The translations under genes and the position numbers were made by a program. From Eubacterium sp. (GTDB taxonomy: Bacteria; Bacillota; Clostridia; Lachnospirales; Lachnospiraceae): 7,199 nucleotides of DNA. A model generated the notes under the pieces. The model was not told the origin of the DNA, did no database searches, and worked only from the letters and a program-made list of their open reading frames with translations. The DNA lies in the NCBI GenBank assembly GCA_024697885.1, contig JAILSA010000103.1, positions 1 through 7,199 of the forward strand, in the 5' to 3' direction. Positions 1 to 5,755 of this stretch are shown one piece after another; within the stretch, counting starts at the first letter, position 1, and each line of letters begins with the position of its first letter.

Positions 1-49
1 CAACCGACTCGAGACGAGGTGCATGCGCACCTAAGTCTCTCTCTGGTTG
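1..49. other. Long imperfect hairpin at the window edge
   Basis: Seen in sequence: nested complementary arms CAACC (1-5) with GGTTG (45-49), GAGAC (11-15) with GTCTC (35-39), and AGGTGC (17-22) with GCACCT (27-32), closed by the four-base loop ATGC. Between the outer and middle helices is a 5x5 internal loop, and there is a 1x2 bulge above the middle helix. That is 16 pairs in 49 bases. The outer helix reaches base 1, so it may continue outside the window. It lies 83 bases beyond the cysK stop, and no other terminator is visible there. It could be the cysK terminator if a T-run follows beyond the edge, or part of a structured RNA on either strand. I do not recognise an RNA family. Confidence 0.5.
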
Positions 50-131
50 GCCTCTTCCTGTTTTATTATACTTATCTAGTGCCGACATTCCTCCAAAAAA
101 ACAAAATTTCCGACTGAGTTAAAGTGATTTT

Positions 132-1067
132 TCAATCAGCAAACAATGATGTAGACAGGTATCGGTCTCCGGAATCCGGAAGAAGTACTACGATGTTTTT
201 TCCTTTGTTTTCTGGTCGCTTGGCCAAATCCGCTGCCGCCTTTAGCGCTGCTCCTGATGAGATTCCCACCAAAACTCCTTCGGATACGGCAAAGGCTCTT
301 CCTTCTACAAAAGCATCCTCGTTTTCGATGGTGATTACCTCGTCATAAATCTTGGTGTCTAAGGTATCTGGCACAAATCCCGCGCCAATTCCCTGAATCT
401 TGTGTGCGCCACCCTGGCCCTTAGAAAGGACTGGACTAGTCGCTGGCTCCACTGCAACGATTTTCACTTCTGGATTTTTCTTTTTCAAATATCTTCCCAC
501 GCCAGTTAGGGTTCCACCGGTTCCCACACCAGCTACGAAAATGTCCACCTTGCCATCGGTCTGATCCCAAATCTCTGGACCAGTGGTTCTTTCATGTGCC
601 TCTGGGTTGGCCGGATTCACAAACTGTCCAAGAATAACAGCCCCATCAATCTCTGCTGCCAGCTTATCTGCCTTGTCAATAGCACCCTTCATACCCTTGG
701 CTCCCTCAGTCAACACAAGCTCCGCTCCATAAGCTTTGAGAATATTTCTGCGCTCCACGCTCATGGTATCTGGCAAGGTCAAAATAGCATGGTAGCCTTT
801 GGCCGCTGCCACACTTGCCAAACCGATTCCTGTATTTCCACTGGTTGGCTCAATGATGGTTGCCCCTGGCTTCAAAATACCCTTCTCCTCTGCGTCCTCA
901 ATCATGGCAAGCGCCACACGATCTTTGACAGAGCCTGCTGGATTAAGGGCCTCAATCTTAGCAAGAATAGTGGCCTCTTCCACTCCTGCCTTTTTCATAT
1001 ATCCGCTGATCTTTACCAGCGGTGTTTTACCAATTAAATCTAATGCACTATTTTTAATATCACTCAT
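132..1067 (-). CDS. cysK: Cysteine synthase (O-acetylserine sulfhydrylase), PLP-dependent
   Basis: Makes L-cysteine from O-acetylserine and sulfide in the cytoplasm, the last step of sulfur assimilation. The 311-residue protein has the usual CysK length and fold-type II PLP landmarks. The Schiff-base lysine is K48 in NPAGSVKDR. The substrate-binding loop TSGNTG is at 75-80. The phosphate-cradling GTGGT loop is at 182-186. GISSG at 268-272 carries S270, expected to contact the pyridine nitrogen, and PDSGDRY is near the C-terminus (298-303). The ATG at 1067 has GGAGGT about six bases upstream. The gene is transcribed alone from an exact-consensus promoter at 1133-1161, about 65 bases upstream, with a palindrome further up that suggests sulfur or cysteine control. 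Close relatives such as CysM or cystathionine beta-synthase-like enzymes share the fold, but the motifs and length favour CysK. No intrinsic terminator is seen just after the TGA stop. Confidence 0.96.
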   Translation of the reverse strand: MSDIKNSALDLIGKTPLVKISGYMKKAGVEEATILAKIEALNPAGSVKDRVALAMIEDAEEKGILKPGATIIEPTSGNTGIGLASVAAAKGYHAILTLPDTMSVERRNILKAYGAELVLTEGAKGMKGAIDKADKLAAEIDGAVILGQFVNPANPEAHERTTGPEIWDQTDGKVDIFVAGVGTGGTLTGVGRYLKKKNPEVKIVAVEPATSPVLSKGQGGAHKIQGIGAGFVPDTLDTKIYDEVITIENEDAFVEGRAFAVSEGVLVGISSGAALKAAADLAKRPENKGKNIVVLLPDSGDRYLSTSLFAD

Positions 1068-1092
1068 CTGACTACCTCCATAATGTCTATTT

Positions 1093-1109
1093 CCTATATA
1101 TAATATAGG
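1093..1109 (-). promoter_or_regulatory. AU-rich stem-loop in the cysK leader
   Basis: A perfect inverted repeat, CCTATAT-TAT-ATATAGG, lies in the roughly 60-base untranslated leader of cysK, ending about 25 bases before the start codon and about 11 bases before the ribosome binding site. It is too weak and has no T-run, so it is not a terminator. It could stabilise the mRNA or modulate translation. I see no T-box or SAM riboswitch signature in the leader. Confidence 0.45.
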
Positions 1110-1132
1110 GCTTATATGTTTTCTGTGATTAT

Positions 1133-1161
1133 ATTATATATACTATGTAGGTTTCTGTCAA
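1133..1161 (-). promoter_or_regulatory. cysK promoter, consensus sigma-A
   Basis: On the minus strand TTGACA (1161-1156) is followed after exactly 17 bases by TATAAT (1138-1133). Both hexamers match consensus fully. Transcription should begin near 1126. A promoter this strong would probably need to be held down by a repressor or by attenuation, which fits the nearby palindrome. Confidence 0.9.
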
Positions 1162-1170
1162 TGGCCAAAG

Positions 1171-1185
1171 TGTATTGCCAATACA
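1171..1185. promoter_or_regulatory. Palindromic operator-like site upstream of the cysK promoter
   Basis: TGTATTG-C-CAATACA is a perfect inverted repeat with 7-base arms around one central base. It is centred at 1178, about 52 bases upstream of the predicted start of transcription and 9 bases beyond the -35 box. That is a usual place for an activator such as a LysR-type regulator, though a repressor site is also possible. The regulator is not encoded in this window, so its identity is unknown. I did not see a convincing match to the CymR box of Bacillus. Confidence 0.55.
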
Positions 1186-1213
1186 GACAACATTTTTATT
1201 CTGCTCCCCACCT

Positions 1214-1247
1214 AAAAAAGCCCCATCGCACTTTCCTGCGACAGGGC
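1214..1247 (-). terminator. Intrinsic terminator of the carD-like gene
   Basis: Reading the minus strand, GCCCTGTCGCA (1247-1237) pairs along its full length with TGCGATGGGGC (1230-1220), with two G-T wobbles and a six-base loop GGAAAG. TTTTTT follows directly (1219-1214). It begins 16 bases after the carD-like stop codon. There is no matching T-run on the other side, so it should work only for leftward transcription. It separates the carD unit from the cysK unit. Confidence 0.93.
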
Positions 1248-1263
1248 CCTAATGATAATCTTG

Positions 1264-1764
1264 TTATTTTTTCTTTGTAATCTTGGCAACGAAGTAAGCC
1301 TCAGCTTCTCCCTTGGACATTTTCAATGGAATAGCCAACTCGCCAAAGAGATTGTCCTCTGCCATGTGCAGATAACGCTCATCACTAGTGGTTACTTTTT
1401 TTCCATTGGACAGGCGGTCCTGGTTGCGCTGATAAGATGTCTTAATCAGCTTGACCCACTGTCTGGTATCACAGGAACGAAGGGCAGCTTTGTAAATATC
1501 TTCTCTATTCTTGTCATTATCTACCGTGAGGGTCTCGATATCATCCCATTCTGCCATCAAATCTGTTGCTTCTTCCTTGGTCATAACTGCACGCGTAATG
1601 ACTTTCTTGCTATCCGTTGGGACAAACAATTTGCTACCAGGAGCATAGAGGGGAACTAATGTATAGTACTTACGAGTCTTGTTACCCATTTCCATGTTTT
1701 GGATGCTCTCCACCTTACACACGCCGTTATTTCCGTGAACTACATATTCACCAACTTCAAACAA
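1264..1764 (-). CDS. CarD/CdnL-family transcription regulator
   Basis: A 166-residue protein whose start, FEVGEYVVHGNNGVCKVESI, matches the N-terminal RNA polymerase-interacting (Tudor-like) domain of CarD/CdnL/TRCF proteins. That domain spans roughly residues 1-60 and includes the YYTLVPLY and KLFVPTDSKKV strands. Residues about 60-166 are charged and predicted helical, with the W103 and YQRNQDR region resembling the DNA-contacting helical domain of CarD. Family members bind the RNAP beta subunit and stabilise open promoter complexes. The role here is inferred. Start choice: there is no ATG near the conserved N-terminus, but a TTG at 1764 has AAGGAAGGG five bases upstream. The gene has its own promoter after a 117-base gap from fabZ and its own terminator, so it is probably a separate unit, though read-through from fab is possible. 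No gene symbol is given because naming varies. Confidence 0.88.
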   Translation of the reverse strand: MFEVGEYVVHGNNGVCKVESIQNMEMGNKTRKYYTLVPLYAPGSKLFVPTDSKKVITRAVMTKEEATDLMAEWDDIETLTVDNDKNREDIYKAALRSCDTRQWVKLIKTSYQRNQDRLSNGKKVTTSDERYLHMAEDNLFGELAIPLKMSKGEAEAYFVAKITKKK

Positions 1765-1769
1765 TTTTA

Positions 1770-1778
1770 CCCTTCCTT
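1770..1778 (-). promoter_or_regulatory. Ribosome binding site that fixes the TTG start of carD
   Basis: AAGGAAGGG on the minus strand ends five bases before the TTG at 1764. With no ATG or GTG suitably placed before the conserved N-terminal residues, this site decides the non-ATG start. Confidence 0.75.
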
Positions 1779-1803
1779 TCTTATTATGCTAATTAAATCC
1801 ATT

Positions 1804-1840
1804 CACAAAATCTAGTATATCAGATTTTTGTGATTTTTGT
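1804..1840. promoter_or_regulatory. Dyad and tandem repeats over the carD promoter
   Basis: CACAAAATCT (1804-1813) faces AGATTTTTGTG (1822-1832) across an 8-base spacer, differing from a perfect dyad by one extra T. The spacer contains the whole -10 box. A further copy gives a perfect 9-base tandem repeat, GATTTTTGT at 1823-1831 and again at 1832-1840, which runs into the -35 box. So three related copies cover the promoter core. This is the expected form of a repressor operator. The low GC and absence of a T-run make a fabZ terminator unlikely. Confidence 0.5.
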
Positions 1841-1842
1841 AA
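1814..1842 (-). promoter_or_regulatory. carD promoter with extended -10
   Basis: On the minus strand TATACT (1819-1814) is preceded by TGA, giving an extended -10. A weak -35, TTACAA (1842-1837), stands 17 bases upstream. Transcription should begin near 1807, leaving a leader of about 43 bases. The weak -35 is typical when an extended -10 is present. Confidence 0.72.
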
Positions 1843-1881
1843 GTCCTTTTTGGTCAGGATAAAATCTTTGTGAAAAATGCC

Positions 1882-2316
1882 TTACTTGGCATCCGAAATA
1901 ATGAAGCTGATTTCAGCACTACATGCAACCTTGCCATCCACGGATGCTGTGGCTTTACCCACGCCCATTGGTCCCTTGACCTTGATAATCTCAGTTTCCA
2001 ATTTCAAAACATCCCCTGGTTCAACCTGCTTTCTGAATTTGGCTTTGTTAATTCCGCCAAAAAATGCAAGCTTGCCCTTGTTCTCCTCCAGGCTGAGAAC
2101 AGCAACTGCTCCCACCTGAGCCAGAGCCTCCACAATCAGGACTCCAGGCATTACTGGCTGCTGGGGAAAATGTCCCTGGAAAAAAGGCTCGTTGACAGTG
2201 ACATTTTTGTAACCCACTGCCTTGACACCTGGCTCCATCTCCTCGATGCGGTCCACCAGAAGGAATGGATAGCGGTGTGGAATAATTTCTTTAATCTGAT
2301 TAATATTCAATGACAT
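1882..2316 (-). CDS. fabZ: 3-hydroxyacyl-ACP dehydratase FabZ
   Basis: Removes water from (3R)-hydroxyacyl-ACP to give trans-2-enoyl-ACP in the elongation cycle. The 144-residue hot-dog-fold protein opens with the family motif [11 protein letters not shown] (13-23). The catalytic pair is in the [19 protein letters not shown] stretch, with H49 and E63. Length is normal. The ATG at 2316 has a GAGG about eight bases upstream. That GAGG overlaps the TAG stop of fabF, and only 11 bases separate the genes, so translation may be coupled. A FabA-type isomerase/dehydratase is ruled out by the E63 context and short length. It is the last gene of the visible fab cluster. No terminator follows the TAA stop; the next element is the carD promoter. 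Confidence 0.97.
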   Translation of the reverse strand: MSLNINQIKEIIPHRYPFLLVDRIEEMEPGVKAVGYKNVTVNEPFFQGHFPQQPVMPGVLIVEALAQVGAVAVLSLEENKGKLAFFGGINKAKFRKQVEPGDVLKLETEIIKVKGPMGVGKATASVDGKVACSAEISFIISDAK

Positions 2317-2327
2317 AATTTTTTCCT

Positions 2328-3560
2328 CTATTTATACTCTCTGAAAATCAGGGTTGCGTTGTGACCACCGAAGCCCAAGGAGTTACTCATGGCAACATTT
2401 ACCTCAGTCTCTACAGCTTCCTTTACACAGTCCAAATCACACTCTGGATCCTGGTTGACAAGGCCAGCGTTGGCATGTACATAATTTTCGTTAATAGACT
2501 TAATGCAGGCAATGGCCTCAACACCGCCGGCTGCACCTAAGAGGTGACCAACCATGGACTTGGTGGAGTTTACCTTGCACTTGTAAGCAGCGTCTCCCAT
2601 AGCTTTCTTGAGAGCTGCTGTCTCTGTGGCATCGTTCATGTGAGTACCAGTTCCGTGAGCGTTGACATAGTCGATTTCCTCTGGCTTCACACCAGCATCT
2701 TTCATGGCAAACTCCATAGCCTTAGCTGCACCGGAGCCGTCCTCAAGTGGAGCAGTTACGTGGAAGGCATCTGCTGTAGCACCGTATCCTACGATCTCAG
2801 CGTAAATCTTGGCGCCACGGGCCTTTGCGTGCTCAAGTTCCTCCAGAACAATGATGCCGGCACCCTCGCCCATTACGAAACCGCCGCGGTCAACATCAAA
2901 AGGAATAGATGCGCGTTTTGGATCCTCTGTTGTATTCAAGGCATTCAAACCTGTAAATCCTGCCAGACCACACTCTGTGATAGCCCCCTCGGCACCGCCG
3001 GCAAACATAACCTCAGCCTCACCGTACTGAACTGCACGGAAAGCCTCGCCGATGTTGTGGTTACCTGTGGCACAAGCAGTTACCACATTGATATTTTTGC
3101 CCTGAAGTCCCAACTGGATAGAAATGTTTCCTGCTGCAATGTTGGCAATCAACATAGGAATCATCAAAGGCTCTACACGGTTAGGTCCCTTGGTCTTGAT
3201 TCTCTCGTAGTTTCTCTGAACGCACTGGAGACTTCCAATACCACATCCCACAGCACATCCTACACGGAAGGAATCCTCTTTTTCCATATCAAGGCCGGAA
3301 TCCTCCATGGCCTCCTTAGCTGCTGCTACAGCATACTGGGAAAAATCCTCCATACGTCTAGCTGATTTTTTGTCCATGTACTCAAGTGGATCAAAGTTTT
3401 TTACCTCAGCGGCCAAGTGTGCCTTGTAGCCCTCTGTGTCAAACTTGGTGATTGGTCCGATTCCTACCTCACCTTTTTTTACATTGGCCCAAAACTCATC
3501 TACGCTGTTTCCGATTGGGGTGATGGCTCCCATTCCTGTAATTACTACTCTTCTACTCAT
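2328..3560 (-). CDS. fabF: 3-oxoacyl-ACP synthase II FabF
   Basis: Condenses malonyl-ACP with acyl-ACP, extending the chain by two carbons. The 410-residue length is normal for FabF. The thiolase-fold Cys-His-His triad is complete: C163 in [12 protein letters not shown]302 in NAHGTGT and H339 in GHLLGAAGG, with K334 in STKS. The C-terminal NSLGFGGHN loop (393-401) is the gating loop typical of FabF/FabB. FabH is excluded because it has a Cys-His-Asn triad and is shorter. The ATG at 3560 has GGAGGT nine bases upstream, and the N-terminus [16 protein letters not shown] aligns with the family start. It lies 41 bases after fabG and 11 before fabZ. In many Clostridia accB sits between fabF and fabZ; it is absent here. 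Confidence 0.97.
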   Translation of the reverse strand: MSRRVVITGMGAITPIGNSVDEFWANVKKGEVGIGPITKFDTEGYKAHLAAEVKNFDPLEYMDKKSARRMEDFSQYAVAAAKEAMEDSGLDMEKEDSFRVGCAVGCGIGSLQCVQRNYERIKTKGPNRVEPLMIPMLIANIAAGNISIQLGLQGKNINVVTACATGNHNIGEAFRAVQYGEAEVMFAGGAEGAITECGLAGFTGLNALNTTEDPKRASIPFDVDRGGFVMGEGAGIIVLEELEHAKARGAKIYAEIVGYGATADAFHVTAPLEDGSGAAKAMEFAMKDAGVKPEEIDYVNAHGTGTHMNDATETAALKKAMGDAAYKCKVNSTKSMVGHLLGAAGGVEAIACIKSINENYVHANAGLVNQDPECDLDCVKEAVETEVNVAMSNSLGFGGHNATLIFREYK

Positions 3561-3601
3561 CGTTTTTTTACCTCCAAAAAATCATTTGTAACATGTGCAA
3601 T

Positions 3602-4345
3602 TTACATTGCGATTCCTCCGTCCACACAGATTACCTGACCTGTGATGTAACGAGCTAGATCGGATGCCAGGAACACAGCGGTCTCAGCAATATCCTCAGG
3701 TTTTCCAAATTCACCTAATGGAATTGTCTTTACTGCCTCTTCCTTCACGGCATCGCTTAACTTATCTGTCATTTCTGTTGCTATAAATCCTGGGGCAATG
3801 GCATTGACGGTAATGTGTCGGCTTGAAAGCTCCTTAGCCATTGTCTTGGTCAGGCCGATTACGCCTGCCTTAGATGCGGAATAGTTGGCCTGGCCCATGT
3901 TTCCTGTCACACCTGCTACGGATGCGATGTTGATGATGCGTCCTGCTCTCTGCTTCATCATTGGGCGGGTCACAAATTTAATTCCGTTGAATGTTCCTCC
4001 CAGGTTGGTATTGATGACATCGGAAAATTCTTCTTCTGACATCTTCATAATCAAATTATCTCTAGTGATTCCGGCATTGTTGACCAAAATGTCCACCTTG
4101 CCGTACTCCTTCACTACTCCGGCAAAAAATTCCTTGGCCGCCTCGAAGTCACTGACATTGCACTGGATGGCTACAGCCCTGCCGCCATCTGCCTCAATCT
4201 CTGCCACAACCTCTTTTGCACGGGCCTCAGATCCGTTATAGTTTACAACCACCATGGCGCCCTCTCTTGCCATTGCCTTTGCGATGGCACGGCCGATTCC
4301 GCGGCTGGCACCTGTTACTACTGCAACTTTATCTTTTAATAACAT
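3602..4345 (-). CDS. fabG: 3-oxoacyl-ACP reductase FabG
   Basis: NADPH-dependent reduction of 3-oxoacyl-ACP to (3R)-hydroxyacyl-ACP. A 247-residue classical short-chain dehydrogenase. The cofactor glycine motif TGASRGIG is at 11-18 and NNAG at 89-92. The catalytic tetrad is N114, S142, Y155 and K159, in the ASVAG and YSASK motifs. NAIAPGFIATEMT (181-193) and the VDGGIAM end are typical of FabG. The ATG at 4345 has AGGAGG four to five bases upstream. Only 15 bases separate it from the fabD stop, so the two are clearly cotranscribed. Many short-chain dehydrogenases look alike, but the sequence ending and the place between fabD and fabF make the assignment firm. Confidence 0.97.
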   Translation of the reverse strand: MLLKDKVAVVTGASRGIGRAIAKAMAREGAMVVVNYNGSEARAKEVVAEIEADGGRAVAIQCNVSDFEAAKEFFAGVVKEYGKVDILVNNAGITRDNLIMKMSEEEFSDVINTNLGGTFNGIKFVTRPMMKQRAGRIINIASVAGVTGNMGQANYSASKAGVIGLTKTMAKELSSRHITVNAIAPGFIATEMTDKLSDAVKEEAVKTIPLGEFGKPEDIAETAVFLASDLARYITGQVICVDGGIAM

Positions 4346-4360
4346 ATGTCCTCCTATGGC

Positions 4361-5293
4361 TTATTTCAAAGCCTCTACAACTGCGTCGATTTCTTCCATG
4401 GTTCCCACACTGTAGGTGGTCAGTTCCTTGCCGATTTCCTTGGCGATTTTCTTGTTAAATCCTGCCAAAGTACGGCCTGGTCCGATTTCAATAAAGGTAT
4501 CCACTCCGTCTGCCACCATAGCCTCTACAGACTGCTGCCAGCGAACAGAGTTGCTCACCTGTTTTACCAAAAGTGGCTTGATTTCTTCCTGCTCTGTGAT
4601 GTAGGCAGCGTTTACATTGGCCACATATGGAATCTCTGGTTTAGAAATAGTCAGCTGGTTCAAAACTTTTTCCAATTTTTCCCCGGCACCCTTTAAGAGT
4701 GTGGAGTGGAATGGGCCGCTGACGTTGAGGATTACGGCTCTTCTAGCACCTGCTGCCTTGAGTTTGTCTGCTGCCTCTGCCACCTGAATGGACTCACCGG
4801 AAATAACGATCTGTCCTGGGCAGTTGTAGTTGGCAATCTGAACCTGGTCAAACTCCTCAATATTTTTTTCAATCTCTTCCTTAGGCATTCCCAAGATGGC
4901 AGCCATGCCGCCCTCTCCTGCAGGAACCTCCTCCTGCATGTAAATACCTCTCTTGCGCACTGCCTTGGCAGCGTCTACAAAATCCATGGCTCCTACGGCA
5001 ACCAGGGCACAGTACTCGCCCAGGCTCAATCCGCCTGCCACGTCAGGCTTGATGCCTCTGGACTCCAGCTCCTTCATAATGGCAACGCTGGTGGTCAAAA
5101 GACAAACCTGTGTGTACTCCGTAATATTTATATTATCGTTTTCCTCGAAACAAAGTGCTTTCAAATCCAAATCAACTGCCTCACTGGCACGGTCAAAAAC
5201 ATCCTTAGCAAGGTCGGAGTGGTCATACACATCCTTGCCCATTCCTACTACCTGCGCTCCCTGTCCAGGGAATACAAATGCAATCTTTCCCAT
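4361..5293 (-). CDS. fabD: Malonyl-CoA:ACP transacylase FabD
   Basis: Transfers malonyl from CoA to ACP, supplying the extender unit for FabF. A longer reading frame is open to 5410, but the family N-terminus starts at MGKIAFVFPGQGAQ. The ATG at 5293 has AAGGAAGG about four bases upstream, so it is chosen, giving 310 residues, the usual length. Visible active-site parts are the oxyanion Q11 in GQGAQ, nucleophile S90 in GLSLGEY, R115 in VRKRG and catalytic H196 in GPFHS. The residue before the nucleophile is Leu, whereas E. coli has His (GHSLGE). It follows acpP by 147 bases containing two terminator-like hairpins, and precedes fabG by 15 bases. Confidence 0.96.
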   Translation of the reverse strand: MGKIAFVFPGQGAQVVGMGKDVYDHSDLAKDVFDRASEAVDLDLKALCFEENDNINITEYTQVCLLTTSVAIMKELESRGIKPDVAGGLSLGEYCALVAVGAMDFVDAAKAVRKRGIYMQEEVPAGEGGMAAILGMPKEEIEKNIEEFDQVQIANYNCPGQIVISGESIQVAEAADKLKAAGARRAVILNVSGPFHSTLLKGAGEKLEKVLNQLTISKPEIPYVANVNAAYITEQEEIKPLLVKQVSNSVRWQQSVEAMVADGVDTFIEIGPGRTLAGFNKKIAKEIGKELTTYSVGTMEEIDAVVEALK

Positions 5294-5309
5294 TTTTCCT
5301 TCCTTTCTC

Positions 5310-5335
5310 AAAAAACAGCCTGCACTCTGACAGGC
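5310..5335 (-). terminator. Terminator-like hairpin just before fabD
   Basis: On the minus strand GCCTG (5335-5331) pairs with CAGGC (5322-5318), extendable inward by one T-G wobble, with a 6-8 base loop. Then TG and six T (5315-5310). The stem is short, so termination would be partial. It lies only a few bases before the fabD ribosome binding site, a position suited to attenuation or mRNA processing. Confidence 0.5.
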
Positions 5336-5355
5336 CTTCCATCCTTTTAACCCAT

Positions 5356-5404
5356 AAAAACAAGATGAACACCAAGACGAGACAAAAACCCCATCTTGGT
5401 GTTC
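5356..5404 (-). terminator. Attenuator-like hairpin between acpP and fabD
   Basis: GAACACCAAGA (minus, 5404-5394) pairs perfectly over 11 bases with TCTTGGTGTTC (5377-5367), enclosing a 16-base loop. The strand then reads ATCTTGTTTTTA, a T-rich tract beginning almost at the base of the stem. The stem is moderate in GC and the tract is interrupted, so it should terminate only part of the transcripts. No T-run follows on the plus strand. It begins 37 bases after the acpP stop. Confidence 0.65.
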
Positions 5405-5440
5405 CCTCAAGTCCGTCTCACGACGAATGTGATATGTAGA

Positions 5441-5671
5441 TTACTCTACACCTTTACTCTTCAAGAAATTAATTACGTCTCCTACTGTGTTGATGCTCTC
5501 AAGATCATCGGTAGGAATCTCAACATCATACTCTTCTTCCAATGCCATGATCAACTCATAGAGATCAAGAGAATCAGCTCCCAAATCATCTTTGAATGAA
5601 GATGCCTCTGTTACGCTATCAGCATCTACGCTCAACTGGTCAACAATAAGCTCTCTCATTTTTTCCAACAT
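5441..5671 (-). CDS. acpP: Acyl carrier protein
   Basis: Carries growing acyl chains on a 4'-phosphopantetheine arm. 76 residues, strongly acidic, all-helical. The attachment site is S34 in [11 protein letters not shown], followed by the usual helix II/III sequence [19 protein letters not shown]. The frame is open upstream to a TTG at 5743, but the ATG at 5671 has AAGGAG ten bases upstream and gives the normal ACP length and N-terminus. It heads the fab cluster, so primary fatty acid synthesis is far more likely than a polyketide or D-alanyl carrier role. It has its own promoter at 5715-5743 with overlapping inverted repeats. The hairpins after it suggest that it is made in excess over the enzymes downstream. 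Confidence 0.97.
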   Translation of the reverse strand: MLEKMRELIVDQLSVDADSVTEASSFKDDLGADSLDLYELIMALEEEYDVEIPTDDLESINTVGDVINFLKSKGVE

Positions 5672-5714
5672 AATAGTATTTCTCCTTTTTCCTTTGTATA
5701 ATTTCGCCGAAGCG

Positions 5715-5743
5715 ATTGTATTCAATGCTCCTTGAATAATCAA
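5715..5743 (-). promoter_or_regulatory. Promoter of the acpP-fab cluster
   Basis: On the minus strand TTGATT (5743-5738) is followed after 17 bases by TACAAT (5720-5715). That gives 4 of 6 and 5 of 6 consensus matches. Transcription should start near 5708, leaving a leader of about 37 bases. The -35 box lies only 13 bases past the MATE stop codon. Confidence 0.75.
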
Positions 5744-5744
5744 A
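5719..5744. promoter_or_regulatory. Operator-like inverted repeats in the acpP promoter
   Basis: Two overlapping dyads occupy the promoter. TATTCAA (5719-5725) and TTGAATA (5732-5738) are perfect 7-base arms around a 6-base spacer and fill the space between -10 and -35. TTGA-ATAA-TCAA (5732-5743) covers the -35 box; read on the minus strand it is TTTGATTATTCAA. From memory, this resembles the TTTGA..TCAAA palindromes bound by FabT, the MarR-family repressor of fatty acid genes in lactic acid bacteria. It does not resemble the FapR box. A regulator bound here would block RNA polymerase. The regulator is not in the window. Confidence 0.55.
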
Positions 5745-5755
5745 CATATTGTACT

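Noticed and set aside
1..88. Minus-strand reading frame from an ATG at 88 to the left edge, preceded by GGAGG
   Set aside because: The GGAGG is only one base from the ATG, too close to work. The 29 residues resemble nothing I know, and the frame runs through the edge hairpin. More sequence to the left is needed.
94..131. T-rich run after cysK as an intrinsic terminator
   Set aside because: Seven T in a row on the minus strand, but no stem precedes them.
1068..1132. T-box or SAM riboswitch in the cysK leader
   Set aside because: The leader is only about 60 bases, with none of the conserved T-box or SAM-riboswitch motifs and no terminator.
2544..3365. Long plus-strand open frame (273 codons) opposite fabF
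   Set aside because: Antisense shadow of a certain fabF gene, with no recognisable domain; the same holds for the plus-strand frames opposite cysK, fabD and the MATE gene.
5294..5410. Upstream extension of fabD to the ATG at 5410
   Set aside because: The extra 39 residues include several Cys and Trp, resemble no FabD, and span both hairpins; the ATG at 5293 has a good ribosome site and the family N-terminus.
5704..5715. TCGC-TTCG-GCGA tetraloop hairpin upstream of acpP
   Set aside because: It spans about -7 to +5 relative to the predicted start of transcription, so it would not be in the mRNA.
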